64,000 nt of DNA from Stropharia rugosoannulata (Eukaryota > Basidiomycota > Agaricomycetes > Agaricales > Strophariaceae): the NCBI GenBank assembly GCA_028532985.1, contig JANCIK010000004.1, forward strand, positions 1,674,001 through 1,738,000, written 5' to 3'. A program made the position numbers and the translations under genes. Under the pieces are notes generated by a model. That model ran no database searches. It was not told the origin of the DNA and was given only the letters and a program-made list of their open reading frames with translations. Below are positions 32,199-43,961 of this stretch, piece after piece (within the stretch, counting starts at the first letter, position 1; every line of letters begins with the position of its first letter).

Positions 32199-34185
32199 TT
32201 ATCTATATGCGGGTTGCAAGGCTACATCATATTCACGTCCAGTCTCTGAAACGATTCCTGCTGCAACGGCCATCGATATATACGTCGCGAATTTCTTCAC
32301 ACCGGCAAGTTGGTAGACTCTTTCATTCTCTTTCACAAGCAAAGAACCTAGCTCTGACCTGGCGATAGCATTCGTCCTCCTCCTCAGAACGGCCACCAGA
32401 GGCAGAAAATGTTTAGGGATGTTGTTTACTTGTAGTGGCTGGGCGGAAGGGGGTGGAGGTTGAACGTTGAATAATTTGACAGTCGATGGTGCTGCCCTAA
32501 CAGTCGAGGGAGCCGCCTGAGGACTCGGCACTCTAGCTTTTGGAGATGACACTAATTGAGGGGCTCTGAGGGTGATTGGGGTCGGACTAGGCTGCAACAC
32601 CTGAGAAAGAGATGTCTTCAAGGGCAAAGATGGAGGGGATGCTTTGACGATAGTAGGAGTTTCTTCACGAGAGTTAGGTGCAATTGCCATCGCACGAGGT
32701 GCGAGAATCGGGGAAGTGGCCTTCTCGGCCTTCACTGTTGAAATAGAATCCTCCGCAGAAGATAGCCTAGAACGTTCAAAAGTAAAGTCCCCCTGAGACT
32801 GTGTGTTGAGAAGCGTTGCACCCATTTTCGAGGACGATAGGTCCTCGCTCACGTCCTTTGCCGTTGTGGTTCCCGTAACGACGGAAGTGAGCGGAGTGGT
32901 GTCAGAATGATGAACCATAGAAAGTGTGCTGCTAGATGACGACGTTGTCGAGGTGAGAATGTCTTGGATGATTTGATCTTTCTGATAATGCAAGGGAGTC
33001 GTAGAGGAAGCGTGCATGTCAGGCAATGACTCATGAAATGGACCGAATACCGATTTCGATTGGGCGTCAACATTATTGTGAGGACCAGGCACATGAGCAG
33101 AGTCATCGCGATCTTTACCCTTCCAAAATCTTGATGAGGAATATTCGTCCTCGAGGAACGGTGGAAAGACGGATTTAGAGAGACTAGAAGTCAAGGCTGT
33201 ATTAGGGGTTACCGACTCAGGTCGTGCCCGGTGTTCGCCAACTGCCTTGGAGCTAGAAAATAGAGTTCCGTTTCCTCTACTTAAAGAACGCACTTTCGGT
33301 GAAAAGGCGATATCTGCGAACCCGCCGAAGGTGTCAAATTCATGTGACGAGAAGACTGAATGATTTCTAGAGCGAGTGCGGGGCGGGGGTAGATGTTGTA
33401 GCTCAACCAACTCGGGATGTTCTTCTCCAACATGCTTCTGGGGGTTCGGGGATTGCGTCTCTTTTCGACTACGAAAGCGCGACGAGTCTCCTGTCCCTGG
33501 ACTTGTTGGCCGAAAAGCAGAAGATGGCAACTGAGGGGATGAAGGGTTCACTTCCGGACAACCAGCCAATGCAGTCGGGTCGTTATGAATGCCTAGTGAA
33601 ATCCTGCTCCAGTCGAGTTTCAGGGAAGCATTGGCCGTTAAATCGACATGGGCAAGGATTGATGATATGAGGATTACAAAAGCCTTACGCATTCGTAGCA
33701 TGCTCAATGCGTATCCAACGCTACGGTCGTTGCTTATGACAACATAAGTATGAGACGTTGGATAATCCCATGCATGCGCCATAACATCCACTAACGAAAG
33801 ATCTGTGTAAGGTCGAGAAAAAAAATTATGAAAGGACTTACCTAACATCACCTTCACCCCAGCATCTCTTTCCCCTTCCTCTGGTAAGTCTATAACTGTT
33901 ACCCCGGACAATGACAACGCAGACCGTGCAGATGGTGACAGACTTGGGGTTGCGCCGGACAAATTTCCGTACGCTCGAAAAGACTTGATCAAACCATATT
34001 CAAGACATGCCGAACGTATGTTCCCTACGAGATGATGGTATGAATCTACTGTCGAAGCGGCACTGGAGTTCCGGGTAGAATCTTTAAGGAGAAAATGAAG
34101 ATACTGTATTCAACTAAACCATTGATCAACAATGCTTACCATAATCCCAATAAATAGAAAGGTCTTGCGGTCGTTGAGTGCTCAT
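32199..34185 (-). CDS. NYN-domain protein copy 2, probable degenerate RNase
   Basis: Three exons (34140-34185, 33842-34081, 32199-33790) give 625 residues. It aligns in order with the gene at 30243-31979: MSTQRPQDLSIYWDYD against IFWDYEN, VKVMLVDVMAHAWDY against ADKMIIVDMLAYAID, and VVISNDRSVGYALSML against LISGDRDFAYALSIL. The Asn after WDY and the second Asp of the SGDxDF motif are replaced, so catalysis is doubtful. The middle is longer and Ser/Pro-rich. The C-terminus (KHFLPLVAVLRRRTNAIARS, KFATYISMAVAAGIV) matches the same LOTUS-like region. The 51-bp intron 33791-33841 is a multiple of three and open, so retention would also leave the frame intact. Tandem duplicate with divergence is the simplest history. 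Confidence 0.78.
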
Positions 34186-34719
34186 TGAGCCAAAAGTCTT
34201 CATATTCTGGCGTTGCACAAAGAGTGGATTCGACATTTGTATGCCTCAAAACCCGTACGTTATACAGAACCCCACTTACGCGTGGAAGACACGAGGACAG
34301 ATAAAACGCGAGAAGAGAGACCTTTCGACGCATTCTTCACGTAAGTATGAAGCGACTTTGCCATGGGTGAGGAAACTCGATGGCGGATGTGGGTGAAGAG
34401 TTGATGTACCTGGACCGAAGGTGAACACGAGATACTTGCCATAAACAGGCAGCAAAAAATCAAGATGATGAAGGATGCACGCAAGTCCAAGCAGGTTTCT
34501 AGCAGATGAGTTTTAAGATATTCGTCAGGATGTTGTGGCCGTAACTCTGAGTTTCATGCAGTCAATGCGAATAATCGACTATGAAACAGTAAGAGGGAAT
34601 AAACATTGATGCAGATGTACCATGGACTGGTCATGGCAAAGTGACATGACACGGGAAGCGATCGACTTCGACATGAGGACGAGGCTTCAGAAACACAAGG
34701 TGCAAAGAAAGATAATATA
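34186..34719. other. Intergenic between NYN copy 2 and MRP10
   Basis: Upstream flank of NYN copy 2 and 3' flank of MRP10. A minus frame (34260-34490) looks secretion-signal-like, but it has no ATG at its start. Nothing else is supported. Confidence 0.45.
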
Positions 34720-35099
34720 TTACTGAATTGATTTTCCCAGTCTAGCAAGGTGGTAATTAATCGTGGGTTTGTGGCTTTTCTTGGGCATTGGCTGTAAGGG
34801 AAACACGTTGAGCAAGCAATAGCGCAATGTAAGTGACAGCTCATTCTGGCAAGAAATAGAACTGAAACGCACCGTAGTCCGCATACATTGATAAAGCTCC
34901 TGAGCATGAGTTTGGCAAGCGGCCACAGACATGACATCTTTATAGGCTGCCCAGCATGCCAGCATAGACGAGAGCTGCGGGGCACACATAACGGTTTGCT
35001 GGACTGTTTCACGTTAGTAATGCTGGTAAGTAACGTGTGTTTGGGTATAAACAAACCCTTGCGCGGTCTTGCTTTAAGGTTTTTTATGTGGATGGTCAT
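34720..35099 (-). CDS. MRP10: Mitochondrial small-subunit ribosomal protein MRP10 (mS37)
   Basis: Three exons join to about 90 residues: MTIHIKNLKARPRK, then VMCAPQLSSMLACWAA with ACQTHAQELYQCM forming the twin CX9C (CHCH) pattern, then PMPKKSHKPTINYHLARLGK. Known role: a mitoribosomal small-subunit protein folded by the Mia40 oxidative import pathway through its cysteine pairs. The sequence matches the family over its full length. Introns begin GTTTGT and GTGCGT and end in AG. The start shares a 306-bp gap with UBC6. Confidence 0.88.
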
Positions 35100-35405
35100 G
35101 GTCGCAGAGGACGGCGGCGGCGCAGAGCGTGGTCAGACTCGGAGCACTATTACTGGTAACTGAACTCAAAATTCAGAAACCTCCGCATCACGTGCTATGA
35201 CCAATATATCGCCCAATCGGGGCAACTGTATTCCTGCTCTTTCGTCCGCGCCGGCTCACGTTCCTCCACGTCGGTCTAGTCGTGTCCACATATCTAGACC
35301 AGATCCTAACAGGAATCTCCGTCCTTTGGTCTCCTTTCTAACTCTATCCTTACTGCGCATTGCAGCTATAGCATCGTTTTCAACTGCTCCTTGACTGTTG
35401 CCGTG
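35100..35405. promoter_or_regulatory. Shared promoter region MRP10/UBC6
   Basis: 306 bp between divergent starts, with a GCATCACGTGCTATGACC block (CACGTG at 35189-35194, E-box-like). Role inferred from position. Confidence 0.45.
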
Positions 35406-36706
35406 ATGGCGCTTAATAAGAACAATTCTGGTCAGTGGCATGCACTTGGGTTGGCCTTACTCGTGGAATTGACCCCTTCGCTTTTCATGCAGCTGTAAAG
35501 AGGATCATGCAAGAAGCACGAGAGCTCGCAAATGATCCTTGCACTGACTACTCGGCAGCACCTCTTGAGGTGGGTATTTTCTTTGTTTCACGAACTTATG
35601 AGTTGATTGTTTCCCCTCAATAGGATGACATCTTTGTAAGTCCATACCGGAGGGTTCTTAACATTTATCTGATATGATATCTCAGGAATGGCATTGCACT
35701 CTCCGGGGACCCTCTGGAACTGAATTTGAAGGCGGATTGTACCATTTCCGCATCTTACTACCAGCGGAATATCCCTTTCGTCCTCCGTCAATCATGATTC
35801 TTACACCTAACGGGAGGTTTGAGTTGAATACTAAGGTATGCAATTAAATTGCATAGCTGTGTCCCAACACTTATCGCTGGTGCTCCTTGAATCGAACAGA
35901 TTTGTATCAGTTTCACAAATTGTACGTTCCCATTTCGATGTTGAAGGTATAACCTGACAGTGTACTTCAGATCATGAAGAGTTATGGCAGCCAGCATGGG
36001 GTGTAAGAACAGGTAAGTAAATGCGCTCATTATGGGTATAAATTTGTAATGATTTCGACTCCCAGCAATTATCGGCTTGCAAGGGTTCTTTCCCCTTAAA
36101 GGACAAGCTGCGGTTGGTGTCGGTTCTATTGAATACCCTGCCGCTGAAAGGAAACGCTTAGCCGCACTGTAAGTGCCCCACCATGTATAGTGCAAACCTG
36201 CTAATGTTATATATCCAAGTTCGCGGGATTGGACGTGTCCTACTTGTAATATGACAAATCTGGAGCTTCTTCCAGACCCGGCTGAGCAGGAATCAAATAC
36301 CACGACTACACAGGTTATAAAAGAAGCTTCCGTTAACTCACTTTCTGCCTCTGAAAACGATGCCACCCAATCAGTCCAGTTATCGGTCACTAGTCTACTG
36401 CCGCCGTCGATACCTCAAGATCCAATAACTCCAGTTCAACAACCTACTGAACAGTCTTCAGAAAAGGGCGCCCCAGAAATAAATCAGGCAACCCTGTCTA
36501 CGCTATCCACCAATACAAGTCAACCGGCATTACTACCTATATCCCAGTCGCCGCCGACAACTCGAGCGATAACTCCTCCTCCAACGGTAGCTCAGCGCTT
36601 AGCAAGATCCCGACAAAGCAGTCAGAAGCCGCCATTGTTACTTGATAGCGCAATCTGTGTTCTGGTCGTACTAGTCTTTACAATCATTTGCCGGCGGATG
36701 GTATGA
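35406..36706 (+). CDS. UBC6: ER-anchored ubiquitin-conjugating enzyme E2 (UBC6/UBE2J-type)
   Basis: Eight exons (35406-35430, 35493-35569, 35624-35635, 35686-35835, 35900-35921, 35971-36012, 36066-36168, 36220-36706) give 305 residues. The UBC fold runs to about residue 160: WHCTLRGPSGTEFEGGLYHF, EYPFRPPSIMILTPNGRFE, and the active-site cysteine in KICISFTNYH, the Ubc6-type context. A disordered Ser/Thr/Pro linker follows, and the C-terminus is one membrane anchor (SAICVLVVLVFTIICRRMV), the tail-anchored arrangement of Ubc6. Known role: ER-associated degradation with Doa10-type ligases. Exon 3 is only 12 nt (Asp-Asp-Ile-Phe) and the catalytic cysteine lies in a 22-nt exon. Confidence 0.92.
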
Positions 36707-36879
36707 GATTATAATATAGTGTTTCATGGTTTAATATGTAATTTTTGTTGTTGGAATGTGTAGAGCCGTATGCATAGTCTGTAATTTTAAATCACTTCTT
36801 TCTGTTCATATAGATGATCTGCTAACAAGCACCTTGATTATTCTGGAAAAAGCCGAGCACGCAGTCACCTATTATGACC

Positions 36880-36887
36880 TGACGTCA
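36880..36887. promoter_or_regulatory. CRE-like palindrome TGACGTCA
   Basis: A perfect 8-bp CREB/ATF-type palindrome 40 bp before the ATG of the gene at 36927. Such sites bind bZIP factors; use here is inferred and a chance match is possible. Confidence 0.4.
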
Positions 36888-36926
36888 TTAACCGAACAAG
36901 CAAAGCCAAGCAAGCGCACGGACTCA

Positions 36927-38223
36927 ATGTCGAAAAATGGATATAATTTCCGCTTTTGTATCATTGTCCTTCGCACCTGCTTCCACCCCAACATACGCGA
37001 AACATCTACAGCGCTCCCTTCCGCGTTATTGAACATGTCTTTTGTAACTCTTTGCGAGCGAACCTGCTCTCTTCATCGCGGCATCCATCTACAAAAGGTA
37101 GCACGTACATTGCATTTGATGCCTTTCGGCGCCATAATGCAACGTGCCCTTCTTTCCGCGAAACAAAGTAAGACATGTTTGCTTTCATGATCAGCTGCTG
37201 CTCGTGCCAAACCATCCTTGCAGTAGCACAATTTCAGACCCGTGCTTTCTGTAGTCGACATGGTCGCCGCCTCCATGCTTCGGTAACATATGAACGGATG
37301 TTTCACAAGTTTTTGCAGAAATATGGGGGCAACAAGTCCATTAGAACAAGCAAACGTGCACTGTGCGCAATTATGCACCTGAGCAAAGGTTATCGTGATA
37401 GTAAGTCCTATTGAAATGATCATATCTTCAGCAACAATCATGAAACTTGCAAGAAGGTACCAGAAGAAGTCTTTTCATTGCCTCTGGACCACTGTATACT
37501 GGTTCTCGAACATCGGATTCTGAAGCGGAAGTTTCTTCTTATAAATTCTGTCATGCTCATGCCGTATACTATATGCCCGATCCTTTAGCTTCCCCGGCGA
37601 CTCGTGCTTCTGGATCTTCGAAATGTCTCACCGACCGTTCTGCAAAAAGTGCTCAAACTATGCAGTCGGTTTGCGACGCTCCGCTAGACTGTGTTATGCT
37701 CAGAACTCGCGGTCTGGATTTGTGTCAATGCCGTAGCAGTGTTTATTTTGCTCCAACCACTCCATCAGACAAAATTTTGCACACACCTGCTAGCCCGCCT
37801 TCTATATCAAGGCCTACAGTCAAACACTATTCTACACTGACTGCTATAAACTCACTTGAAAGCGCTGCTATATCTCCGTCTCAATCCCTCTATCTCATCT
37901 CAGGCAGAGCGCTATGTAAAGTCTCTGACAACATTCGACGACGCCTCTCTGTTGTTGCCCCCCCTGAAGCTGTTCCTGTACATGCTCCGAGGCGCCTTTC
38001 GTACTCACATACCTACACAAAACCCAGATCACCTTTAGCAAGGCGGGTTTCCTCTACTTCGTCGGATCTGTCCTCCTATGCGGAAACCGAACTTCTTGCG
38101 TCCCCTGTGACCATACTCCCTTCTTCCTCTCGCAAACAATCTATTAGTTGGGCGGATGGTGGTAGCTTTGTATCAGATTTGTGTTATCCTTCTATAGCGA
38201 GCCCATGGATGCTCAAGGTTTAA
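36927..38223 (+). CDS. Hypothetical Ser/Pro-rich protein, multi-exon
   Basis: Not recognised. A frame from the ATG at 36927 (MSKNGYNFRFCIIVL) splices at a good donor in CAAA|GTAAGA (37168) to an exon starting near 37232 (AQFQTRAFCSRHGRRLHASV), then at GATA|GTAAGT (37400) to an exon near 37456 (GTRRSLFIASGPLYTGSRTS), and runs to the stop at 38223, near 410 residues. The last exon is long, Ser/Pro/Thr-rich and Cys-containing, with basic KPRSPLARRVSS near the end. Two consecutive consensus donors keeping one frame open is the main evidence that this is a gene. No domain, signal peptide or helix is convincing. It may continue into the downstream gene, though I cannot connect them. Confidence 0.45.
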
Positions 38224-38574
38224 CATGGTTTAACTTCTATTGCGAAATCCAACCACATACATGTGCGCCACCTATTCTATTACCGGTTCGGCATCATCCC
38301 ATCCCTTGCGTCTCCAGTTCATACTTCGCAGAATTGACTTGTACTTGCTTGACAGAACTGTTACCTTTTTGTATTACTTGATCGGTTTCCAGAATTCAAT
38401 GCAGACTCCAGATAGAAGGCGATTCTACGACAGCTGGCAAATTTCTATTTTTACCAGTACTTGTGTAATGTACTACTGATTTACCTAGTTTTGATCCGGA
38501 AAGCCGCGACATCCTGTCAATAAAACTCTTGTTGATTAACTTTGGATCAATTTTTAACTTGACGACAACCAGCC
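38224..38574. other. Gap between two hypothetical genes
   Basis: AT-rich. The frame 38240-38479 is open but shows no motif, and might be an unrecognised exon of either neighbour. Confidence 0.35.
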
Positions 38575-39823
38575 ATGCTAAAACTCTTCGTCGAAAGTTG
38601 CAATTTCATAATTGTAGACTCTCTCAATCACCCTCTTATGGCTTACTATGCAAGCGTTCGCAGACTATGTAATGCACATACTTGGATACACGATGGCCTT
38701 GGAGCATTCCTCTTCCTTTTGCTTGCTTGCCTTCTTCTTCATTTCATTTTGAAGAGACGTTCTGGTGTAAACAGCGCAAAAAAGTATCGTCTAGAAGTTG
38801 GCGCTGGGCAGGCGCTCTGTGCAGTGTTTACACCAACCACTGTATCACGGCCTCTACTATATGCGGCATACTTCACGAGGGCTCGGGTGAGGAAGAGAAA
38901 ATCTTGTCCTTCCGACATTGGCCTCGATCTTTGCGAACTGCTAGAACATATCTATACCGGCGACCTGGAACTTCGTGAGGCTAGCGACTTGGCAGCGATG
39001 TTTATGAATGAACTCCAAATCTATGGCTGGAACATAAAGGTGGCACCGCATCTGAGGTGGTGGCTTAAAACGGCAGCTTGGATCTCGCAGCATTACCTTC
39101 TACATAGTAGTGTGAGCCGACACTTTCTCCTGGTCCATGCGAAATGTTTTACTCATTGTGCCTTTGTGCATGGCAGTCGTCCGTCACGGTTACTACACGT
39201 AGCGCATTATTCCAAACTTCCGGGACTTAAATACTGACTATTCATTTTCTTCCTTTTTTGCGCATATATCAGAAGGACTTTCGTACCAGTGGCCATTGGC
39301 ATGTATGCTGCGAATATCTTCTCGTCCGCGCCCTTCATTTGATCTGGATTTCGTGCCCTACCAGAATCTCGAGGTCGAGATGAGGCGCATACAATTGTTG
39401 CACCAACTGGGCAATTCCACGATTATCGAGTTTTCGTGTCTAAGTCGGAACATCCGACCTATGTCGGCTGACTTCGTACTCTGCGCGGCTCTGTGTATGC
39501 AGGATGACAACGATATAGGCGGCAAAGCCGAAAGAATCAATCGAACACCTACAGCTCTGTTCGTCAAACTGGAAGAGGTGATTGCTTTAATATCTGGAAC
39601 AGGAGATCTCGATGTCAGAAGTATAGAAAATATTTCCAACGAGCACGCGTCCACGCTCTATAATCTCTACCACGAACTCATTTACAATAGTGATCTCCGC
39701 AAGGAGCACATCGTAGACGTCGGTTTAACAGGCTGGAGGAAAGATAGAATCATGCTTGCATGGGAGGCTGGATTACTGCAAGCAGGGAAGCTTACTCGAT
39801 GGAGGATTAAACTCTGTAGATAA
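38575..39823 (+). CDS. Hypothetical protein with one N-terminal hydrophobic segment
   Basis: Not recognised. Exon 1 from the ATG at 38575 encodes one hydrophobic helix (GAFLFLLLACLLLHFIL, about residues 42-58) and continues to LRWWLKTAAWISQHYLL. An intron from about 39110 to 39271 (ending ATATATCAG) joins in frame to KGLSYQWPLACMLRI and a long exon to the stop at 39823, ending GWRKDRIMLAWEAGLLQAG. The second exon is hydrophilic, helix-rich and looks like genuine coding sequence. The exon-1 donor is ambiguous (two nearby GTs give the same phase). The predicted layout is a membrane-anchored cytosolic protein of about 360 residues; I infer no function. It is convergent with BCKDHB, 85 bp away. 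Confidence 0.45.
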
Positions 39824-39908
39824 GGATGATTGCAATAATTGTAATGATACAAGATAAGCGTAAATTATCACTAGAGTACGTGTGAAGTCGCAATGTCGAA
39901 TAGTGCAT

Positions 39909-41512
39909 TTAATACGTTAATGTCTCCAAAATTGCATCCAAAATCCTAATGGAGTCAGGTACGTGGAATTTCTCGTATTGAAGCGCATTAGGCAAACTGA
40001 AAAATCGTAAGACAGTAATTGATGAACAAAATAAATAAATAGACGTACTCCCAGGCCCCGACTCTCTTGACTGGCGCGTTTAATTTGAGGAAGCATCGTT
40101 TCTGTATTTCTGCGCTAATCTCAGCACCGACTCCAGCGGTTACGCCTGCCTCGTGCACAATTACAAGACGACCTGTTCTGTTGACACTTTCAGCTATAGT
40201 GTTGACGTCCCATGGTAAAATTGATCGTAGATCTATCAGCTCAATCTTGGCAGAACGCAAAGACTTGGGTATAACGGATTCAAGCTCCGGTGGTGGGGCT
40301 TCCAGCATGTGTAGAGTCGTTTCGCAGTGATAAACGGGAGTACCCCATGTCAACAGAGTAAGATCGGATCCAGGAACCAGAACCTCTGCCTGGCCGAGCG
40401 GAAGCGCATAGTCATCTATTGGTACTTGTTCGACTGGGGTGAGAATAAGTAACACTGCAGGATAGGGATTAGATAGATCACTCTCTAACCTGCTGAGCGA
40501 TATAGAATCTTGGGCTCCATGAAGATAACTGGGTTAGGGTCGCGGATAGAAGCCAGCAACAGTCCCTTGGCTTGGATAGGCGACCTAGGGATTACGATCT
40601 ATGTTCAAGTCATTAGTGACATACATGAATCGCATATATATAAGTACCTTTAAACCAGAAGCACCCATGAAGAACCCTTCTGGAGATTGAGAGTGGTATA
40701 GTCCACCATGTCCCTAAGAATGTTCAGGTCTTTATAATAATAAATCTGGGTTTGTGCATACCACAGACATGGTAGGAGTACGAATAGTAAGGCGGCCCAC
40801 GTCGTAGCTACCACCCGAACGATACCTAATTTTAGCAGCCTCGTTAACGATCTACGCAAAAAGTCCCGTTAGATTTCAATATTTGAGCAATGCTATGACA
40901 TACCTGGTCGAAGGCGGGGAAGATATAATCTGCAAATTGGATCTCTGCAATGGCTGTATGGCCCATGAGAGCCATACCAATGCCAAAACCTGCAATGCCC
41001 TGCTCGGTAAGGGGTGTATTGAAGACGCGTTCCTTCCCTAAAGAAGCAGCGATGAGCCCATGTGTTGACCAGGAACAGTGCTAAATTACCAAATTCTTCG
41101 GCTAGACCCTATGAAAGAAGAATAAGAGAAAGTCATAATGTAGATAGAGTAGATTTACCATCGTGCACCTAAACACTCCACCGAAGGCGACGTCTTCGCC
41201 AAAGACGACGGCGGTATCGTCTTTCGCCAGAGCAATGCTCATCGCGTCGCGAATAGCTTGATACGTGTTCATCTTACGCGTCTCGCGCCCTCCTACAATG
41301 GTCCGTGAAGGCGAGAAGGAGTCTTCGTCTGCCCATGCCAAGCCTGGCGTACGCAGTGCAGCATCCCTTTTCGTTCTGAGGATAGCCGAATTGGCGACGG
41401 ATGGCAGATGACCACCCGCAGGCGGTGGCTCGACGGTGGAGTTGGCTCTGCGAGGGACGCGGGCTAGAGCGAGGGACCTTTGGAGGGGGGACGGACGCCT
41501 AGAGAGGAGCAT
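39909..41512 (-). CDS. BCKDHB: Branched-chain 2-oxo acid dehydrogenase E1 beta subunit, mitochondrial
   Basis: [20 protein letters not shown] is a mitochondrial targeting peptide (Arg-rich, no acids). The transketolase-like pyrimidine-binding domain follows: [71 protein letters not shown] and [14 protein letters not shown]. The C-terminal transketolase domain has [26 protein letters not shown] and [16 protein letters not shown], ending [13 protein letters not shown]. Known role: with E1 alpha it decarboxylates valine, leucine and isoleucine keto acids in the matrix complex. About six introns of 45-65 bp. The ATG at 41512 starts the leader; an upstream TTG is ignored. It shares a 130-bp promoter gap with the creC-like gene. 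Confidence 0.94.
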
Positions 41513-41642
41513 TTGAGAAAGATGGTTGGGGCGCAAGATCCGGGATTATCATGGCTGTTGCCAAAATACATCGCACTCGCGCCAACACGCGGACCCGCCT
41601 TCCTATTTGGGTCCTGCTAATTACCCCCTCCTCTGTCCCTTC
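41513..41642. promoter_or_regulatory. Shared promoter region BCKDHB/creC
   Basis: 130 bp between divergent ATGs; contains CACTCGCGCCAACACGCGG and a pyrimidine-rich leader (CCCCCTCCTCTGTCCCTTC) before the creC start. Role inferred. Confidence 0.45.
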
Positions 41643-43961
41643 ATGGAGAACGACTCCACCTTCGTCGCTCCCGAGGGCGTCTACTCCCTCACAGACGACT
41701 ACAAACCCAACCAGCAGCAGAACCTCGCTGTCAGCATTGGTCCGGTGCTCTTCCCTTCAAAAATATCCACCATCGTCCTGCGCTTCCCCCCGCCGAAGCA
41801 GGGTGGTGGCCCGGGTTTCGCCCAGCTACTCGGGGGTGGAAAGTCAGAGCCCAAGAAAGACAAGTCAGAAAAGGGCGCTAGGGACCGAGACGAAGTGAGC
41901 CTCTCAAGCAGCGACACCCCAGACGAAAGTGAGCAGAAACCTCCATCATCACAAGAACATAATGCCGGCGCTACCTCTATATCTCACGAACATCACACTC
42001 TGTTCTCGCATTCCCCGGCAGGGGGAAAGAAGAAGCCTATGGCGAGACCAAAGCATAACATTCGTACTACCTCCTCGACTTTCATCACGAGGATCCAGAC
42101 TGCAGAAGGTCTAGCTAAAACGTTACAATCGAAGCAGGGCGACATACCATTTATATTTTACAACCTGGCCAAGAGCTTCGTCTGGATCGAAGCGGGGTCT
42201 AAGGCAAAAGTATTTACTCTTGTTCCTCTCACGTCTTCTAGCATTTGGGTCTTACTTCTGTAATTTCGTGAAGGAACCTCTCTCTAGGATAACTTTCTCC
42301 GCGCACCCGACTTGTCATGATGTGAATACGTCGACAGCCAGCCCTGAAAGATTGGACGTTATCATTGGATTCAATACTGGCGATCTTATATGGCTCGGTA
42401 CGTTTGCGTCTTCACTGAATGTACTGTAATAACGTATTGCACTTAAAGATCCTATCACATCGCGCTACGGCCGACTCAATAAGCAAGTGAGGCGGATATA
42501 TATGCCTGTATACTTTTCGCCAATCAATATCTGACTAAAAACATAGGGCTCAATATCAAATTCGCCTTGCACAGCTGTGCGATGGGTACCTTCATCGGCG
42601 ACTCTCTTCTTAGTATCCCATGCAGATGGTACAATTATCGTTTATGATAAAGAACGTGAGGACGGAACTTTCACACCACAGGATCCCAACGCGGGGCAGA
42701 ATGATCTTAATGGCTTCTCATCCTCAATGGCCGATGGCGGCTCGCATGAATGGGACCCACTTGATAACATTTTTGTGACGATACCCCCTTGGCATCCAGC
42801 AACAGCAGCAACAGGTGGCGCGAGCACTGCTAGCAAATCTGATAAAGATAAAGTCGCCAAAAATCCTGTGAGCCATTGGCGCCTCTCAAGACAGGGAGTA
42901 GTAGGTGTGTGTCCTGGGTGGTCGTATTGATGGATTCTCACATTTCCCCACAGATTTTGTTTTTTCTCCCGATGTCAAATATGTAGCAGCTATATCAGAA
43001 GATGGTTGCCTACGAGTAATTGACGCCTTGGCAGAACAGTATATAAATTTCATTCTTATTTTTGTCCCTTACTTACCGGGCGTTTGATAGACTGGTCGAT
43101 TGCTACGCGTCATACTTCGGCGCACTAACCTGCGTGTCATGGTCGCCGGATGGTCGTTTTATATTGGTATAACATTTAATTGCTTTATTACATCTCTGAA
43201 CTGACCTGTTCTTTGCAGACAGGTGGTCAGGACGATCTTCTGACTATATTTTCGCCTTGGGAGCAACGCATCATTGCCCGGTGTCAGGGACACTCTTCAT
43301 TCGTCTCCTCTGTGGCGTTTGATGAACAAAGATGTGATGGAAGAACATACCGTTTTGGCAGCGTAGCAGAGGACAATAAACTTATCCTGGTAAGCGTAAC
43401 TCATTCGGACTTTCTAATCTAATCGCCCCTTCTGTCAGTGGGATTTCTCAAGCGGAGCGCTACACCGTCCAAAGCTCCAAGTAAGTTCTCTTGACAGGCA
43501 CCTTCAGGTTTTCTATCTACTAAGGGCATCCTTAGGCGTCGCACCATCAGCGCATGTCCATGTCATCCACTATCTCCCTTGCTTTCAGAAGGGACCGCTC
43601 TGTGCAATACCTACCACCATCTGGTTCGCCAGGTGCAGAAGAACCTCCGTCCACACGTTATCATCCTGCCCCATCACGAAACGAAGTTGCTTTCGTTCAA
43701 CCTGTTTTGGTATTGCCCATATAACTTTAAATGACAAGTAAACAATATCTTAAATTGGTTTGACAGGTTAAACATCTAGATGGAGACCTCTTGACATCTA
43801 TACATTTTCTTCCCCGATTTATCATAAATTCAACAAGGAACGCAAATATCAAAGTTTGGATACGTCCCCTTGTATTGCGCCCAAGGCTGCCCAAAAGTCG
43901 CACCGCGCAAGTGGACACCCAGGACATTATACCCATTAGAGCTAACTCTAACATCCTGTAG
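41643..43961 (+). CDS. creC: WD40 protein of the creC/WDR20 family
   Basis: Starts [20 protein letters not shown], a conserved creC-like opening, followed by a disordered Lys/Ser/His linker. WD40 repeats follow: [103 protein letters not shown], and a last blade near [13 protein letters not shown]. Known role: in Aspergillus CreC binds and stabilises the deubiquitinase CreB in carbon catabolite repression; WDR20 activates USP12/46 in animals. That role here is family-based. Seven or more short introns. It ends [11 protein letters not shown]. Confidence 0.88.

Noticed and set aside
34260..34490. Small secreted-protein-like frame on the minus strand (hydrophobic start then Cys)
   Set aside because: The frame opens with TTG rather than ATG, lies in the flank of NYN copy 2 and has no second support.
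35197..35394. 65-codon plus frame before UBC6
   Set aside because: Lies in the MRP10/UBC6 promoter gap, does not join the UBC6 exons in frame and has no motif.
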